From an uncultured Marinobacterium sp. (GTDB taxonomy: Bacteria; Pseudomonadota; Gammaproteobacteria; Pseudomonadales; Balneatricaceae), in assembly GCA_947501565.1 (NCBI GenBank), contig CANMWJ010000018.1, forward strand, positions 23,532 through 87,531: 64,000 nt of DNA, given 5' to 3'. The number at the start of each line of letters is the position of its first letter. Within the stretch, counting starts at the first letter, position 1. The notes under the pieces are model-generated. The model ran no database searches, was not told the DNA's origin, and saw only the letters and a list, made by a program, of their open reading frames with translations. Made by a program: the position numbers and the translations under genes. Positions 18,833 through 28,324 of this stretch are shown piece after piece.

Positions 18833-20143
18833 ATGAATGCACGTAAAAAAGTGCAACGCTCCCTTTATGCGCTGGCAGTGATGGCGCTGCTGGGTGGAAC
18901 GCCCCATGTGCAGGCACAGTCAGAAGCCGATCAGACTCAGGCTGTGGAGCCAAAGACGTTGCCGCTGGAAGAGCTGCGTCTGTTTGCCGAAGTCTATGAG
19001 CGGATCAAAGGCGCCTACGTGGAACCAGTGGATGATGCCAAGCTGTTAGAGGATGCCGTGCGCGGTATGCTGGCCGGACTGGATCCACACTCCAACTATA
19101 TGGATGCGGAAGAGTTTGAAGCGCTTCAGGTACACACCAGCGGTGAGTTCGGTGGTCTCGGTATCGAAGTGGGGATGGAAGAACCCTACATCCGCGTGAT
19201 CACACCGATCGACGATACGCCAGCACAACGTGCCGGTGTAAAAGCAGGTGATCTGATCACCCAGCTGGACGACAAACCGGTGGCGGGCATGTCACTGGAG
19301 GAAGCGATCAATCTGATGCGCGGCAAACCGGGCGAACCGATTCTGTTGACCATCGTGCGTGACGGCGAGGACAAGCCGCTCAAAATCAAAGTGGTGCGCG
19401 ACATTATTCACGTTGCCAGCGTGAAGAACCGGATGCTCGATCCGGGTTACGGTTATCTGCGTATCACCCAGTTTCAGGTGAACACCGGTAAAGAGCTGGT
19501 GAAACAGCTGGGACAGCTGCGTGAAGAGGGTGAACTCAAGGGGTTAGTGCTGGATCTGCGCAACAACCCAGGCGGTGTCCTTCAGGCGGCGGTGGACGTA
19601 AGCAATGTGTTCCTGAAGGAGGGGCGTATCGTTTACACCGAGGGACGTCTCAACAACTCCGATCAGGTATTTGAAGCAAGCAGTAAAACTGAAGCTGCCG
19701 AGGTGCCGTTGGTGGTGCTGATCAACGGCGGTTCAGCATCCGCATCCGAGATCGTTGCCGGTGCGCTGCAGGATCACCAGCGTGCGGTGATTATGGGACG
19801 TGATAGCTTTGGTAAAGGCTCAGTGCAGACCATCCTGCCGCTGGCAAAAGACCGCGCGATCAAACTGACCACGGCACGTTATTTTACGCCGAACGGGCGT
19901 TCCATTCAGGCGCAGGGGATTACCCCGGATATAGAAGTGGCCAATGCGGAGCTGAAAGCGCTGGAAAGCGATGTGGAGCACCTTAAGGAACGTGACCTTT
20001 CGGGGCACCTGAAAAACGGCCAGGCGGAAGAGAAAGCGATGTCACAGGCTGCTGCGAACAGATCCCTGCGTGGTGATTTTCAGCTTTATGAAGCGCTCAA
20101 CCTGTTGAAAGCACTTTCCATCGTCCAGGCTCAGGGTAAGTAA
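18833..20143 (+). CDS. ctpA: C-terminal processing peptidase (S41 family)
   Basis: A periplasmic serine protease of the CtpA/Prc group that degrades envelope proteins from their C-terminus, including peptidoglycan hydrolases in pseudomonads. It has 436 residues with a signal peptide (cleavage about VQA-Q), the N-terminal 'GMLAGLDPHSNYM' block, a PDZ domain (about 90-175, GEFGGLGIEVGM onward) and the S41 core with catalytic Ser in GGSASASEIVAG and Lys in SFGKGSVQT. Start ATG 18833 has AAGGA 7 nt upstream. Placed after envC, it may tune septal hydrolases; this is inferred from position. Confidence 0.95.
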   Translation: MNARKKVQRSLYALAVMALLGGTPHVQAQSEADQTQAVEPKTLPLEELRLFAEVYERIKGAYVEPVDDAKLLEDAVRGMLAGLDPHSNYMDAEEFEALQVHTSGEFGGLGIEVGMEEPYIRVITPIDDTPAQRAGVKAGDLITQLDDKPVAGMSLEEAINLMRGKPGEPILLTIVRDGEDKPLKIKVVRDIIHVASVKNRMLDPGYGYLRITQFQVNTGKELVKQLGQLREEGELKGLVLDLRNNPGGVLQAAVDVSNVFLKEGRIVYTEGRLNNSDQVFEASSKTEAAEVPLVVLINGGSASASEIVAGALQDHQRAVIMGRDSFGKGSVQTILPLAKDRAIKLTTARYFTPNGRSIQAQGITPDIEVANAELKALESDVEHLKERDLSGHLKNGQAEEKAMSQAAANRSLRGDFQLYEALNLLKALSIVQAQGK

Positions 20144-20147
20144 ATAC

Positions 20148-21023
20148 ATGACAAAGTTGTCTCTGAGCATGATGCTCAGCGTTGCCCTGCTGTGCTCTGT
20201 GTTTACCAGTGTCGTATCCGCAGAACCGTTGCATCCACGGATGGTGCTGATCATTGATGATATGGGCTACAACCTGAAACGCGGACAGGACGCGCTGGCG
20301 TTACCCGGTGCTGTAACCTACGCAATTCTGCCTTATACCCCCTATGCTGTTCGTTTTGCCAATGAGGCACATGACAGCGGCCGTGAGGTAATGCTGCATG
20401 TGCCGATGGCGAATACACGCGCCAAGGAGCTGGGACCGGGGGCGCTGACCGCGACTATGGATGAGGCGGCTCTAACGGCGGGGCTCAACAAAGCGTTGGA
20501 CGATACCCCGCATATCAGCGGTATCAACAACCACATGGGCAGTCAGCTGACCAGCATGCACGAACCCATGCGGTGGGTGATGAAAACCCTGAAAGCGCGC
20601 AATCTCTACTTTGTCGACAGCATTACCAGCGTGAAAACCGTGGGCTGGAAAGCGGCGCGTGATAACGCGGTACCGTTTCTGAAGCGACATGTGTTCCTGG
20701 ACCATCTGCAGACACGGGAGTTTATCGCCGGGCAGTTTGAGCGGGCTAAGCGGGTTGCGCATCAATACGGTTTTGCCGTTGTCATCGGACATCCCTATCC
20801 GGAGACGACGGCCTACCTGCACGAAGTCCTGCCCGAACTTGAGCAGAGTGGTATCCAGCTTGTGGCCGCGTCTGAGTTGATTCTGCCCGAGGTGAAACGT
20901 GCGCTGACTGTGGCTGCGCGTGAGCGTGCACAGCTGGCGGATGCGTCGATTGCCAGCACCGTAAAAAAAGCGAAGGTCAGCGAAGCGCAATCAGAAAACC
21001 AGCGCGATACCGTCGCCAATTAA
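20148..21023 (+). CDS. yibQ: Divergent polysaccharide deacetylase family protein (YibQ-like)
   Basis: A 291-residue exported protein with signal peptide (cleavage about VSA-E) and the DUF610/divergent NodB fold: MVLIIDDMGYN (about 29-39), LHVPMAN, GINNHMGSQLT and VVIGHPYPET. It keeps the first Asp-Asp and the HMGS histidine, so a metal-dependent activity is possible, but none is established. It starts 4 bp after ctpA and ends overlapping the convergent TSUP gene by 33 bp. Residues after about 255 are low-complexity and charged. Confidence 0.85.
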   Translation: MTKLSLSMMLSVALLCSVFTSVVSAEPLHPRMVLIIDDMGYNLKRGQDALALPGAVTYAILPYTPYAVRFANEAHDSGREVMLHVPMANTRAKELGPGALTATMDEAALTAGLNKALDDTPHISGINNHMGSQLTSMHEPMRWVMKTLKARNLYFVDSITSVKTVGWKAARDNAVPFLKRHVFLDHLQTREFIAGQFERAKRVAHQYGFAVVIGHPYPETTAYLHEVLPELEQSGIQLVAASELILPEVKRALTVAARERAQLADASIASTVKKAKVSEAQSENQRDTVAN

Positions 21024-21767
21024 TTTGATACCCACCATGACGGTCAACGTTTCAAAAGCACGTTTGACCAGTTTGTTGCCGCGGCTGATCGCCAGATGGG
21101 CGCCGAGATAGGCGCCGATGATGGCGCCAACGATCAGCACCGGCAGCCAATCCCATTTCGGGGCTTGCTGCAGGGCTACCGCCAACGCACCCGATGAATT
21201 CCAGAACAATCCCACCAATATCAGTACATAGGTGACTGCGCGCTTGTAATCGAAGCCGAACCAGAACACCAGCCAGAGGGTGACGAACAAACCGGTCCCC
21301 GAGGTCAGTGAACCGTTGAGGAAGCCGATCAGAAACAGTACGGCGCCGCCGATCAGCAGACCGCGCCCCTCGCGGTTGCGCGGCGCGTAGTCCATGCCCA
21401 GCTCCTTCTTGGTAAAGGAGTACAGTCCCAGTCCCGCCGTGAGCATACCCAGTGCCAGAATCGTCCAGCCTTCCGGAAGTCGCAGGATCACATAGGCACC
21501 CAATACCACCCCTGGCAGTCCCCAGGCGAGAATATAAGCGCAGAAGCGGTAATCCAGCGATCCTTCACGCAAGTGGCGAATGGTTGCACCGACGCCTAGG
21601 GCTACGCTGGCGATCTTGTGGGTTGCCAGGGCAACCGGAAAGCTGAGACCCAGGAACAACAGTACGGGTAGCTGCAATAGTCCCGCGCCGCCGCCCGCCA
21701 TCGCCGACAGGCCGTTAGCAAACAGCGAGATCACAAACAGCATCAACTGTTCCAGTATCAGGTCCAT
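20991..21767 (-). CDS. TSUP-family membrane transporter (TauE/SafE)
   Basis: A 258-residue protein with about eight hydrophobic segments and the TSUP repeats: FANGLSAMAGGGAGLLQLPVL (N-terminal half) and LNGSLTSGTGLFVTLWLVFW (C-terminal half). Members export sulfite, sulfoacetate or other organosulfur anions; the substrate here is not evident. It converges with yibQ, sharing 33 bp at the 3' ends, so neither gene has room for its own downstream terminator. Confidence 0.88.
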   Translation of the reverse strand: MDLILEQLMLFVISLFANGLSAMAGGGAGLLQLPVLLFLGLSFPVALATHKIASVALGVGATIRHLREGSLDYRFCAYILAWGLPGVVLGAYVILRLPEGWTILALGMLTAGLGLYSFTKKELGMDYAPRNREGRGLLIGGAVLFLIGFLNGSLTSGTGLFVTLWLVFWFGFDYKRAVTYVLILVGLFWNSSGALAVALQQAPKWDWLPVLIVGAIIGAYLGAHLAISRGNKLVKRAFETLTVMVGIKLIGDGIALVF

Positions 21768-21862
21768 GGTGTATTCCGGCGCAAAGGTTGGATAAGGGAG
21801 GTGGAACGCCGGGTCAATGCTGACCCGGCTGGTAGGCGGTCACCCGCTGAAAGGTTCAGGGG

Positions 21863-22465
21863 TTAAGCTGGACGGAAGATACCCGCAGCAAGACGTGGCC
21901 ACTGGTCAGCCCACTGTTCAGTCGGTGCGCGCTTGAATTCGCTGCGCACAAACTGGCGGATGCGACCTTCCACTGCAGCCAGCATCAGGTTGGCACTGGC
22001 CCCTGCGGTGGTTTCAGTACGCAGGCCTTCACGCGCTTCAGCTTCACGCAGGATCTGCTTGATCTGGGTTTCCAGTCGTTCGAAGAACTGGTTAACACGG
22101 GTGCGCAAGCGATCGGTTTCGCCTGCCAGCGCGTCACCGGTCAGGATGCGCGCCATACCCGGGTTCTTCTGCACGAAGGCCAGCAGCAGGGTAAGGATCT
22201 GCTCGCACTGACGCACAGCGTCCACATCGGAGTTGGTGATCATGTTCACGCGGGTAAAGATCGTATCTTCGATAAAACCGATCAGCCCTTCGAACATACG
22301 CGCCTTGCTTGGGAAGTGGCGGTAAAGTGCCGCTTCCGAGACGCCGACCTCTTTGGCCAGTGCCGCCGTGGTGATACGGGCACCCGGGTTCACCTCCAGC
22401 ATCTGCGCCAGCGCCTGCAGGATCTGTTCGTGACGGGAGATCTTCTGTTTCTCTTGTGCGGTCAT
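21863..22465 (-). CDS. slmA: Nucleoid occlusion factor SlmA (TetR family)
   Basis: A DNA-bound inhibitor of FtsZ rings over the chromosome. It has 200 residues, a TetR-type helix-turn-helix ([20 protein letters not shown], about 33-52), then the all-helical dimer domain with [17 protein letters not shown]. Position in the coaBC-dut-algC-argB-slmA string matches the slmA-dut-coaBC neighbourhood of E. coli and separates it from ordinary TetR repressors. It starts 12 bp after the argB stop. Confidence 0.93.
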   Translation of the reverse strand: MTAQEKQKISRHEQILQALAQMLEVNPGARITTAALAKEVGVSEAALYRHFPSKARMFEGLIGFIEDTIFTRVNMITNSDVDAVRQCEQILTLLLAFVQKNPGMARILTGDALAGETDRLRTRVNQFFERLETQIKQILREAEAREGLRTETTAGASANLMLAAVEGRIRQFVRSEFKRAPTEQWADQWPRLAAGIFRPA

Positions 22466-22477
22466 TCCCGGTCCTTA

Positions 22478-23413
<936 letters not shown>

Positions 23414-23439
23414 TTACGCCGTGCCCCTTTATATTTAGA

Positions 23440-24828
23440 TCACGCCTGCGGGATGGTCAGGGAGGCGTCTACCTGGGTCAGGCGCTGCTGGAACTCGTTC
23501 TTGATACGTTCCAGTGCAGATTCGGACTCTGCTTCAAAGCGCAGCACCAGTACCGGTGTAGTGTTGGAGGCACGGATCAGGCCCCAGCCGTCCGGGTAGT
23601 CGACGCGTACGCCGTCGATACGGTTGGCGTCACCACCTTCAAATTCCAGCGCCTGCAGGCCTTCGATGATGCTGAATTTGCCTTCGTCGGTCACATCGAT
23701 GTTCAGTTCCGGCGTGCTTACATCTTCTGGATAAGCATCAAAGATCGCGTCGGCGTCCTCTTCGCGGGCAGACAGAATCTCCAGCAGACGCACGGCGCTG
23801 TATAGGCCGTCGTCAAACCCGAACCAGCGCTCCTTGAAGAAGATGTGACCGCTCATCTCACCGGCCAGCAGGGCGCCGGTCTCTTTCATCTTACGTTTGA
23901 TCAGCGAGTGGCCGGTTTTCCACATGGTAGCCTTGCCGCCCGCTTCGCGAATCACGTTGGCCAGCAGACGGGAGCATTTCACGTCGAAGATGATCTCGGC
24001 GCCTGGGTTGCGGCTGATGATATCCTCTGCGAACAGCATCATGACGCGATCCGGGTAGATGATCTTACCCTGTGGGGTAATCACACCCACGCGATCGCCA
24101 TCACCGTCGAACGCCAGACCCAGGTCTGCACCGGTCTCTTTTACCTTGGCGATTGCATCCACCAGATTCTTTGGTTTGCCCGGATCCGGGTGGTGGTTCG
24201 GGAAGGTGCCGTCGACTTCGCAATACATCGGGATCACTTCACAACCAACCTGTTCCATCAGTCCCGGTGCGATATCACCCGGAATGCCATTACCGCAGTC
24301 CACCACGACTTTCAGCGTACGCTTCAGTTTGATGTCAGACACTACGTGTTCCAGGTACTGAGGACGCACATCCACTTCCTTCAGGCTACCTGCGCCTTCG
24401 CTGTAGTCCTGTTCCAGGATACGCTGTTTCAGAGTCTGGATATCGTCGCCGGACAGGGTGTGGCCATCCAGCATCATTTTGAAACCGTTATAGTCGCTTG
24501 GGTTGTGACTGCCGGTGATCATGATGCCGGTGCATTGCTCGTCGTGGTTCGCAGCAAAATAAAGCAGTGGTGTAGGTACGTAACCGTTATCCACAACATT
24601 ACAGCCGCCATCCATCAGGCCTTGATTCAACAGGTTCTTCAGGTGTGGGCTGGAAAGACGACCGTCCGCTGCAACGTTAACGGTGGTGACGTTCTGGCTC
24701 TTAGCTTGTGCTGCGAAAGCACGTCCTAGGTGATAGACGGTGTCATCTGTCAGGGCGCTGCCCACAATACCGCGGATGTCATAGGCGCGGAAAATGGTCT
24801 GGTCGAGATCCTTTAGTTCGTAACGCAT
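23440..24828 (-). CDS. algC: Phosphomannomutase/phosphoglucomutase
   Basis: Interconverts hexose 1- and 6-phosphates, feeding GDP-mannose, LPS core and exopolysaccharide synthesis. The 462-residue length equals that of the Pseudomonas AlgC core enzyme. Seen: FRAYDIRGIVG (about 13-23), the phosphoserine loop GIMITGSHNPSDYNG, the metal loop LAFDGDGDRVG, and the sugar-binding GEMSGHIFF. RASNTTPVLVLRFEAES forms the phosphate-binding end. It lies between dut and argB as in pseudomonads. Confidence 0.95.
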   Translation of the reverse strand: MRYELKDLDQTIFRAYDIRGIVGSALTDDTVYHLGRAFAAQAKSQNVTTVNVAADGRLSSPHLKNLLNQGLMDGGCNVVDNGYVPTPLLYFAANHDEQCTGIMITGSHNPSDYNGFKMMLDGHTLSGDDIQTLKQRILEQDYSEGAGSLKEVDVRPQYLEHVVSDIKLKRTLKVVVDCGNGIPGDIAPGLMEQVGCEVIPMYCEVDGTFPNHHPDPGKPKNLVDAIAKVKETGADLGLAFDGDGDRVGVITPQGKIIYPDRVMMLFAEDIISRNPGAEIIFDVKCSRLLANVIREAGGKATMWKTGHSLIKRKMKETGALLAGEMSGHIFFKERWFGFDDGLYSAVRLLEILSAREEDADAIFDAYPEDVSTPELNIDVTDEGKFSIIEGLQALEFEGGDANRIDGVRVDYPDGWGLIRASNTTPVLVLRFEAESESALERIKNEFQQRLTQVDASLTIPQA

Positions 24829-24853
24829 GGTGCGAAGTCCTTAAAATTAAAAA

Positions 24854-25309
24854 TTAGTGACGGCCTGAGGAGCCAAAACCACCGTCGCCACGGTGGCTGT
24901 CGGAAAATTCGTCTACCACTTCAAATTCTGCCTGTACCACCGGTACCAGCACCAGCTGCGCGATGCGCTCGCCCGGGTTGATTTCAAAGGTGGTGTGGCC
25001 ACGGTTCCAGCAGGAGACAAACAGCTGGCCCTGATAATCGGAGTCGATCAGGCCCACCAGATTGCCCAGCACAATGCCGTGCTTATGACCGAGTCCGGAG
25101 CGGGGCAGGATCATGGCGCAGAGATTGGGGTCTTCAATATGGATCGACAGGCCGGTCGGGATCAGTTCAGTCTGGCCCGGTTCCAGCGTCAGCGCCTGAT
25201 CCAGGCAGGCACGCAGATCGAGTCCGGCAGAACCCGGTGTTGCGTACTCCGGCAACGGAAGTTCCTTGCCAATACGCGCATCAAGAATCTTAACTTGCAG
25301 TTTTTTCAT
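24854..25309 (-). CDS. dut: dUTP diphosphatase
   Basis: Hydrolyses dUTP to dUMP, keeping uracil out of DNA and feeding thymidylate synthesis. The 151-residue trimeric type has all five motifs: [42 protein letters not shown], and the C-terminal lid [10 protein letters not shown]. Between coaBC (31 bp) and algC (25 bp), probably one operon. Confidence 0.97.
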   Translation of the reverse strand: MKKLQVKILDARIGKELPLPEYATPGSAGLDLRACLDQALTLEPGQTELIPTGLSIHIEDPNLCAMILPRSGLGHKHGIVLGNLVGLIDSDYQGQLFVSCWNRGHTTFEINPGERIAQLVLVPVVQAEFEVVDEFSDSHRGDGGFGSSGRH

Positions 25310-25340
25310 GGTATTTGACTTGGGTAGTTGCCCAGCGGGA

Positions 25341-26546
25341 TTAACGGACCTTGTAATATTCCTGCGCGATCATGCCGATCAGTTGACCGGCCAGCTGGCG
25401 CTTGGAGGCCTGTGGCAGTTCGTGATCTCCGGTTGCGCTCACCAGAGTGACAGCGTTTTCATCGCTGTTGAAACCGATGTCGCTGCGGGAAACGTCGTTG
25501 GCCACGATCAGATCGAGGTTCTTGCGTTCCAGCTTGCCACGGGCGTAGCTGAGTACGTCCTGGGTTTCAGCCGCAAAACCAACGGTGTAGGGTTTGTCAG
25601 CGCGAGCAGCGACGGTCGCCACGATATCCGGGTTTTTCACCAGATGCAGCTCCATAATCTCTTCGCTGCCTTTTTTGATCTTATGCTCGGCGATAGCCGT
25701 CGGACGGTAGTCCGCCACCGCTGCTGAAGCGATAAAGATATCGCAACTTTCAATACCATCCAGTGATGCCTGCAGCATATCTTCCGCACTCTGTACGGAC
25801 ACTCGTTCACAGCGCTCTGGCGCAGGAATATTGACCGGGCCACTGATCAGTTTCACCTTGGCGCCTGCGTCGATGGCGGCTTCCGCCAGTGCATAACCCA
25901 TCTTGCCGGAGCTGTGGTTGGAGATGTAACGCACCGGGTCCAGTGGCTCGCGGGTCGGGCCCGCCGTGATAAATACGGTCTTACCTGTCAGTGCACCGGT
26001 ATCAAACTGCTCGGCGGTCAGCTGAGCCAGTTCGGTGGGTTCCATCATGCGACCCGGGCCGGTATCGCCGCAGGCCTGCTCACCACTTGCCGGGCCAAAC
26101 AGTTTGACGCCACGCGCCTGCAACGCCTCAGCGTTCTCCTGCGTGGTCTTGTCGCGCCACATCGCCTGATTCATCGCCGGTGCGAGGCAGATCGGTGAAT
26201 CGGTTGCGAGGCACAAGGTGGTCAGCAGGTCGTTGCCCTGACCGGCAGCCATACGCGCCATAAAGTCTGCACTGGCCGGTGCGATCAGAATCAGATCGGC
26301 CCATTTAGCCAGCTCGATATGTCCCATGCCCGCTTCTGCTTCGGTATCGAGCAGGTGCAGGTGAACCGGATTACCGGAAAGAGCTTGCAGTGTAAGTGGG
26401 GTGATAAATTCGGTGGCGGCGGGGGTCATCACAACGCGAACATCAGCGCCCGCGCCTTTTAGAAGGCGGGTCAGTTCAGCGCTTTTATAGGCTGCGATAC
26501 CGCCGGTGATACCCAATACGATCTGTCGGTTAGTAAGTCTCTGCAT
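25341..26546 (-). CDS. coaBC: Phosphopantothenoylcysteine synthase/decarboxylase
   Basis: Bifunctional coenzyme A enzyme of 401 residues. The N-terminal CoaC flavoprotein (about 1-190) shows [23 protein letters not shown] and the redox-active cysteine in [13 protein letters not shown]. The C-terminal CoaB (about 195-401) shows [32 protein letters not shown] and the catalytic lysine region EHKIKKG. Divergent from radC, with 145 bp between the two starts. Confidence 0.97.
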   Translation of the reverse strand: MQRLTNRQIVLGITGGIAAYKSAELTRLLKGAGADVRVVMTPAATEFITPLTLQALSGNPVHLHLLDTEAEAGMGHIELAKWADLILIAPASADFMARMAAGQGNDLLTTLCLATDSPICLAPAMNQAMWRDKTTQENAEALQARGVKLFGPASGEQACGDTGPGRMMEPTELAQLTAEQFDTGALTGKTVFITAGPTREPLDPVRYISNHSSGKMGYALAEAAIDAGAKVKLISGPVNIPAPERCERVSVQSAEDMLQASLDGIESCDIFIASAAVADYRPTAIAEHKIKKGSEEIMELHLVKNPDIVATVAARADKPYTVGFAAETQDVLSYARGKLERKNLDLIVANDVSRSDIGFNSDENAVTLVSATGDHELPQASKRQLAGQLIGMIAQEYYKVR

Positions 26547-26691
26547 ACCCTGAAGCCGGTACTATCTATGAAATCTGTAAGGAGCGTGTAAGATACCATC
26601 TCAGCTATGGGATGCGTAGAGCAGGATGCTCTTAATCTACCAATTGCTCACCCAGAGCAATGTGCACGCCCGAGATGACAAGGAGGTGACT

Positions 26692-27366
26692 ATGGCGATC
26701 AGCGACTGGCCGGAAGGCGAACGGCCGCGCGAAAAACTACTCAACCTGGGGGCGCATGCCCTGTCCGATGCCGAACTTCTGGCGATCTTTCTGCGCACCG
26801 GCGTAACCGGGAAAAGCGCGGTCGATCTGGCCCGCGATCTGTTGAGCACTTTTGGCGGTCTGCGCCCGTTGCTCGAAAGCCGGGCTGATGAGTTCTGTGC
26901 TGCGCATGGCCTGGGGCCAGCCAAATACGTGCAGCTGCAGGCGGTGCTGGAGATGGGGCGGCGCCATCTGGCGGCGTCACTGGAGCGGGGATCGGCGCTG
27001 GAGAGTCCCGGCGCGGTGCGCGCTTATCTGGCCTCGCGTTTGCGGCATGAATCCCGCGAAGTGTTTGCCTGCCTGTTTCTGGATAACCGCCACCGGGTGA
27101 TCTGCTTCGAATCCCTGTTTTTTGGCACTATCGACGCCGCTTCGGTTTATCCCCGCGAAGTGGTACGTAGGGCACTGGAGCATAACGCAGCTGCGCTGAT
27201 CCTGGCGCACAACCATCCGTCCGGAATTGCTGAACCCAGTCGCGCCGATCAGCAGATCACAGACCGGCTGGTGCAGGCGTTAGGGCTGGTGGATATCCGG
27301 GTGCTGGACCATATGGTGGTAGGTGATGCTGAGGTGGTGTCGTTTGCCGAGCGCGGACTGATCTGA
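26692..27366 (+). CDS. radC: RadC family JAB-domain protein
   Basis: A 224-residue protein with an N-terminal helix-hairpin-helix-like part (about 1-100) and a C-terminal JAB/MPN+ domain. Metal ligands are visible in [16 protein letters not shown], the HxHP...SxxD motif. Its cellular role is unsettled; a direct DNA-repair function has been questioned. Start ATG 26692 has an almost perfect ribosome site AAGGAGGTGACT; the frame extends to 26626 but that part is not family-like. A T-less inverted repeat (TTGGAGT / ACTCCAA, about 27376-27399) follows. Confidence 0.95.
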   Translation: MAISDWPEGERPREKLLNLGAHALSDAELLAIFLRTGVTGKSAVDLARDLLSTFGGLRPLLESRADEFCAAHGLGPAKYVQLQAVLEMGRRHLAASLERGSALESPGAVRAYLASRLRHESREVFACLFLDNRHRVICFESLFFGTIDAASVYPREVVRRALEHNAAALILAHNHPSGIAEPSRADQQITDRLVQALGLVDIRVLDHMVVGDAEVVSFAERGLI

Positions 27367-27425
27367 GAAAACTACGTTGGAGTATTTACGCACACTCCAA
27401 AGCAGCTGTCAGGCGAAGTAGGCAT

Positions 27426-28277
27426 TCACTCAAGGAACAGTGAGTTGGCCAGCGTTTCGATGCGGGGTTGAAGTTTTTCCAGGCGTACAAATTGCGCTTC
27501 AATTTCATTGGGGCCTATGCCCAGTCCCTGATACTGTTGAAGATCTATCTGATCGGGATTCTTCGTGGATAAACAATGAATAAGCGTCTTGCTTAGGTTG
27601 AGCAGCTTTCCGCCCTGCCATAACTCGCTTTCGTCGCTGTTACTGCTTTGCTGACCCAGCACATCGGTAAGTGCCGGTGGCAAAGCCCAGGCTTTGGCCA
27701 ACGCTTCTACAGCAACATACTGATCAAACCCGCAGTGTTGTTGCAGTGCTTTGTGTAATGGTGTTTCGGGGGCGCTTTGGGTTTCTTCTAACGCCTTCTG
27801 GCAGCTATCAGCCATACTGTCTGCCAGCCAGAGCAGCCCCAGATTGTGCAGCAGGCCAAGCGTACGCATGGTTTGTGCGCATAACGGTGACGGCAGTGTT
27901 GTGGAAGGGGCCAGGCCAAACGCTGCTTCAGCGACCAGCATGGCATCAAGCCAGTAGGCCTGTGCGGAGAATGCCGGGCAGCGATTGGGATTAAACGGTG
28001 AGGAGATTGCCAGCGCAATGCTGGTGCTTCGCACGACGTTAAAGCCCAGGCGAGTGCAGGCTTCACTTAACGATGTCACGGAGCGTGAAGAGCCCGACCA
28101 AGCGGAGTTGGCGAGGGCGATCAGACGGGCCGCGATGGTTGGGAAACGTTCTATCTCTGCGGCGAGTTCCGGAAAGGGGATGTGCTCATCGGATAAACGC
28201 TGCATCAGGTGCGTTGCACCTGGTGGCAGAACGGGCACTTTAAGCACCTTGTCCTTAATCTGGATGGTATCGGTCAT
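27426..28277 (-). CDS. HDOD domain protein
   Basis: A 283-residue cytoplasmic protein whose main part (about 15-210) is an HDOD domain: LPPGATHLMQRLSDEHIPF, FPTIAARLIALANSAW, SLSEACTRLGFNVVRSTSIA and LGLLHNLGLLWLADSM. HDOD domains are HD-like but lack the catalytic pair, and they commonly scaffold c-di-GMP and stress signalling. I take ATG 28277 (GAG 8 nt upstream); the frame to 28319 has no good start. It lies 47 bp downstream of the CHASE-GGDEF-EAL gene in the same direction, so the two may form a signalling unit. Confidence 0.85.
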   Translation of the reverse strand: MTDTIQIKDKVLKVPVLPPGATHLMQRLSDEHIPFPELAAEIERFPTIAARLIALANSAWSGSSRSVTSLSEACTRLGFNVVRSTSIALAISSPFNPNRCPAFSAQAYWLDAMLVAEAAFGLAPSTTLPSPLCAQTMRTLGLLHNLGLLWLADSMADSCQKALEETQSAPETPLHKALQQHCGFDQYVAVEALAKAWALPPALTDVLGQQSSNSDESELWQGGKLLNLSKTLIHCLSTKNPDQIDLQQYQGLGIGPNEIEAQFVRLEKLQPRIETLANSLFLE

Positions 28278-28324
28278 GCAGTATTCTCGGTCTTGCATTC
28301 GTTTTCGTGTCGCGGACAAGTGGC

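Noticed and set aside
27376..27399. Inverted repeat after radC as a terminator
   Set aside because: The stem TTGGAGT / ACTCCAA has no T run on either side; too weak to call.
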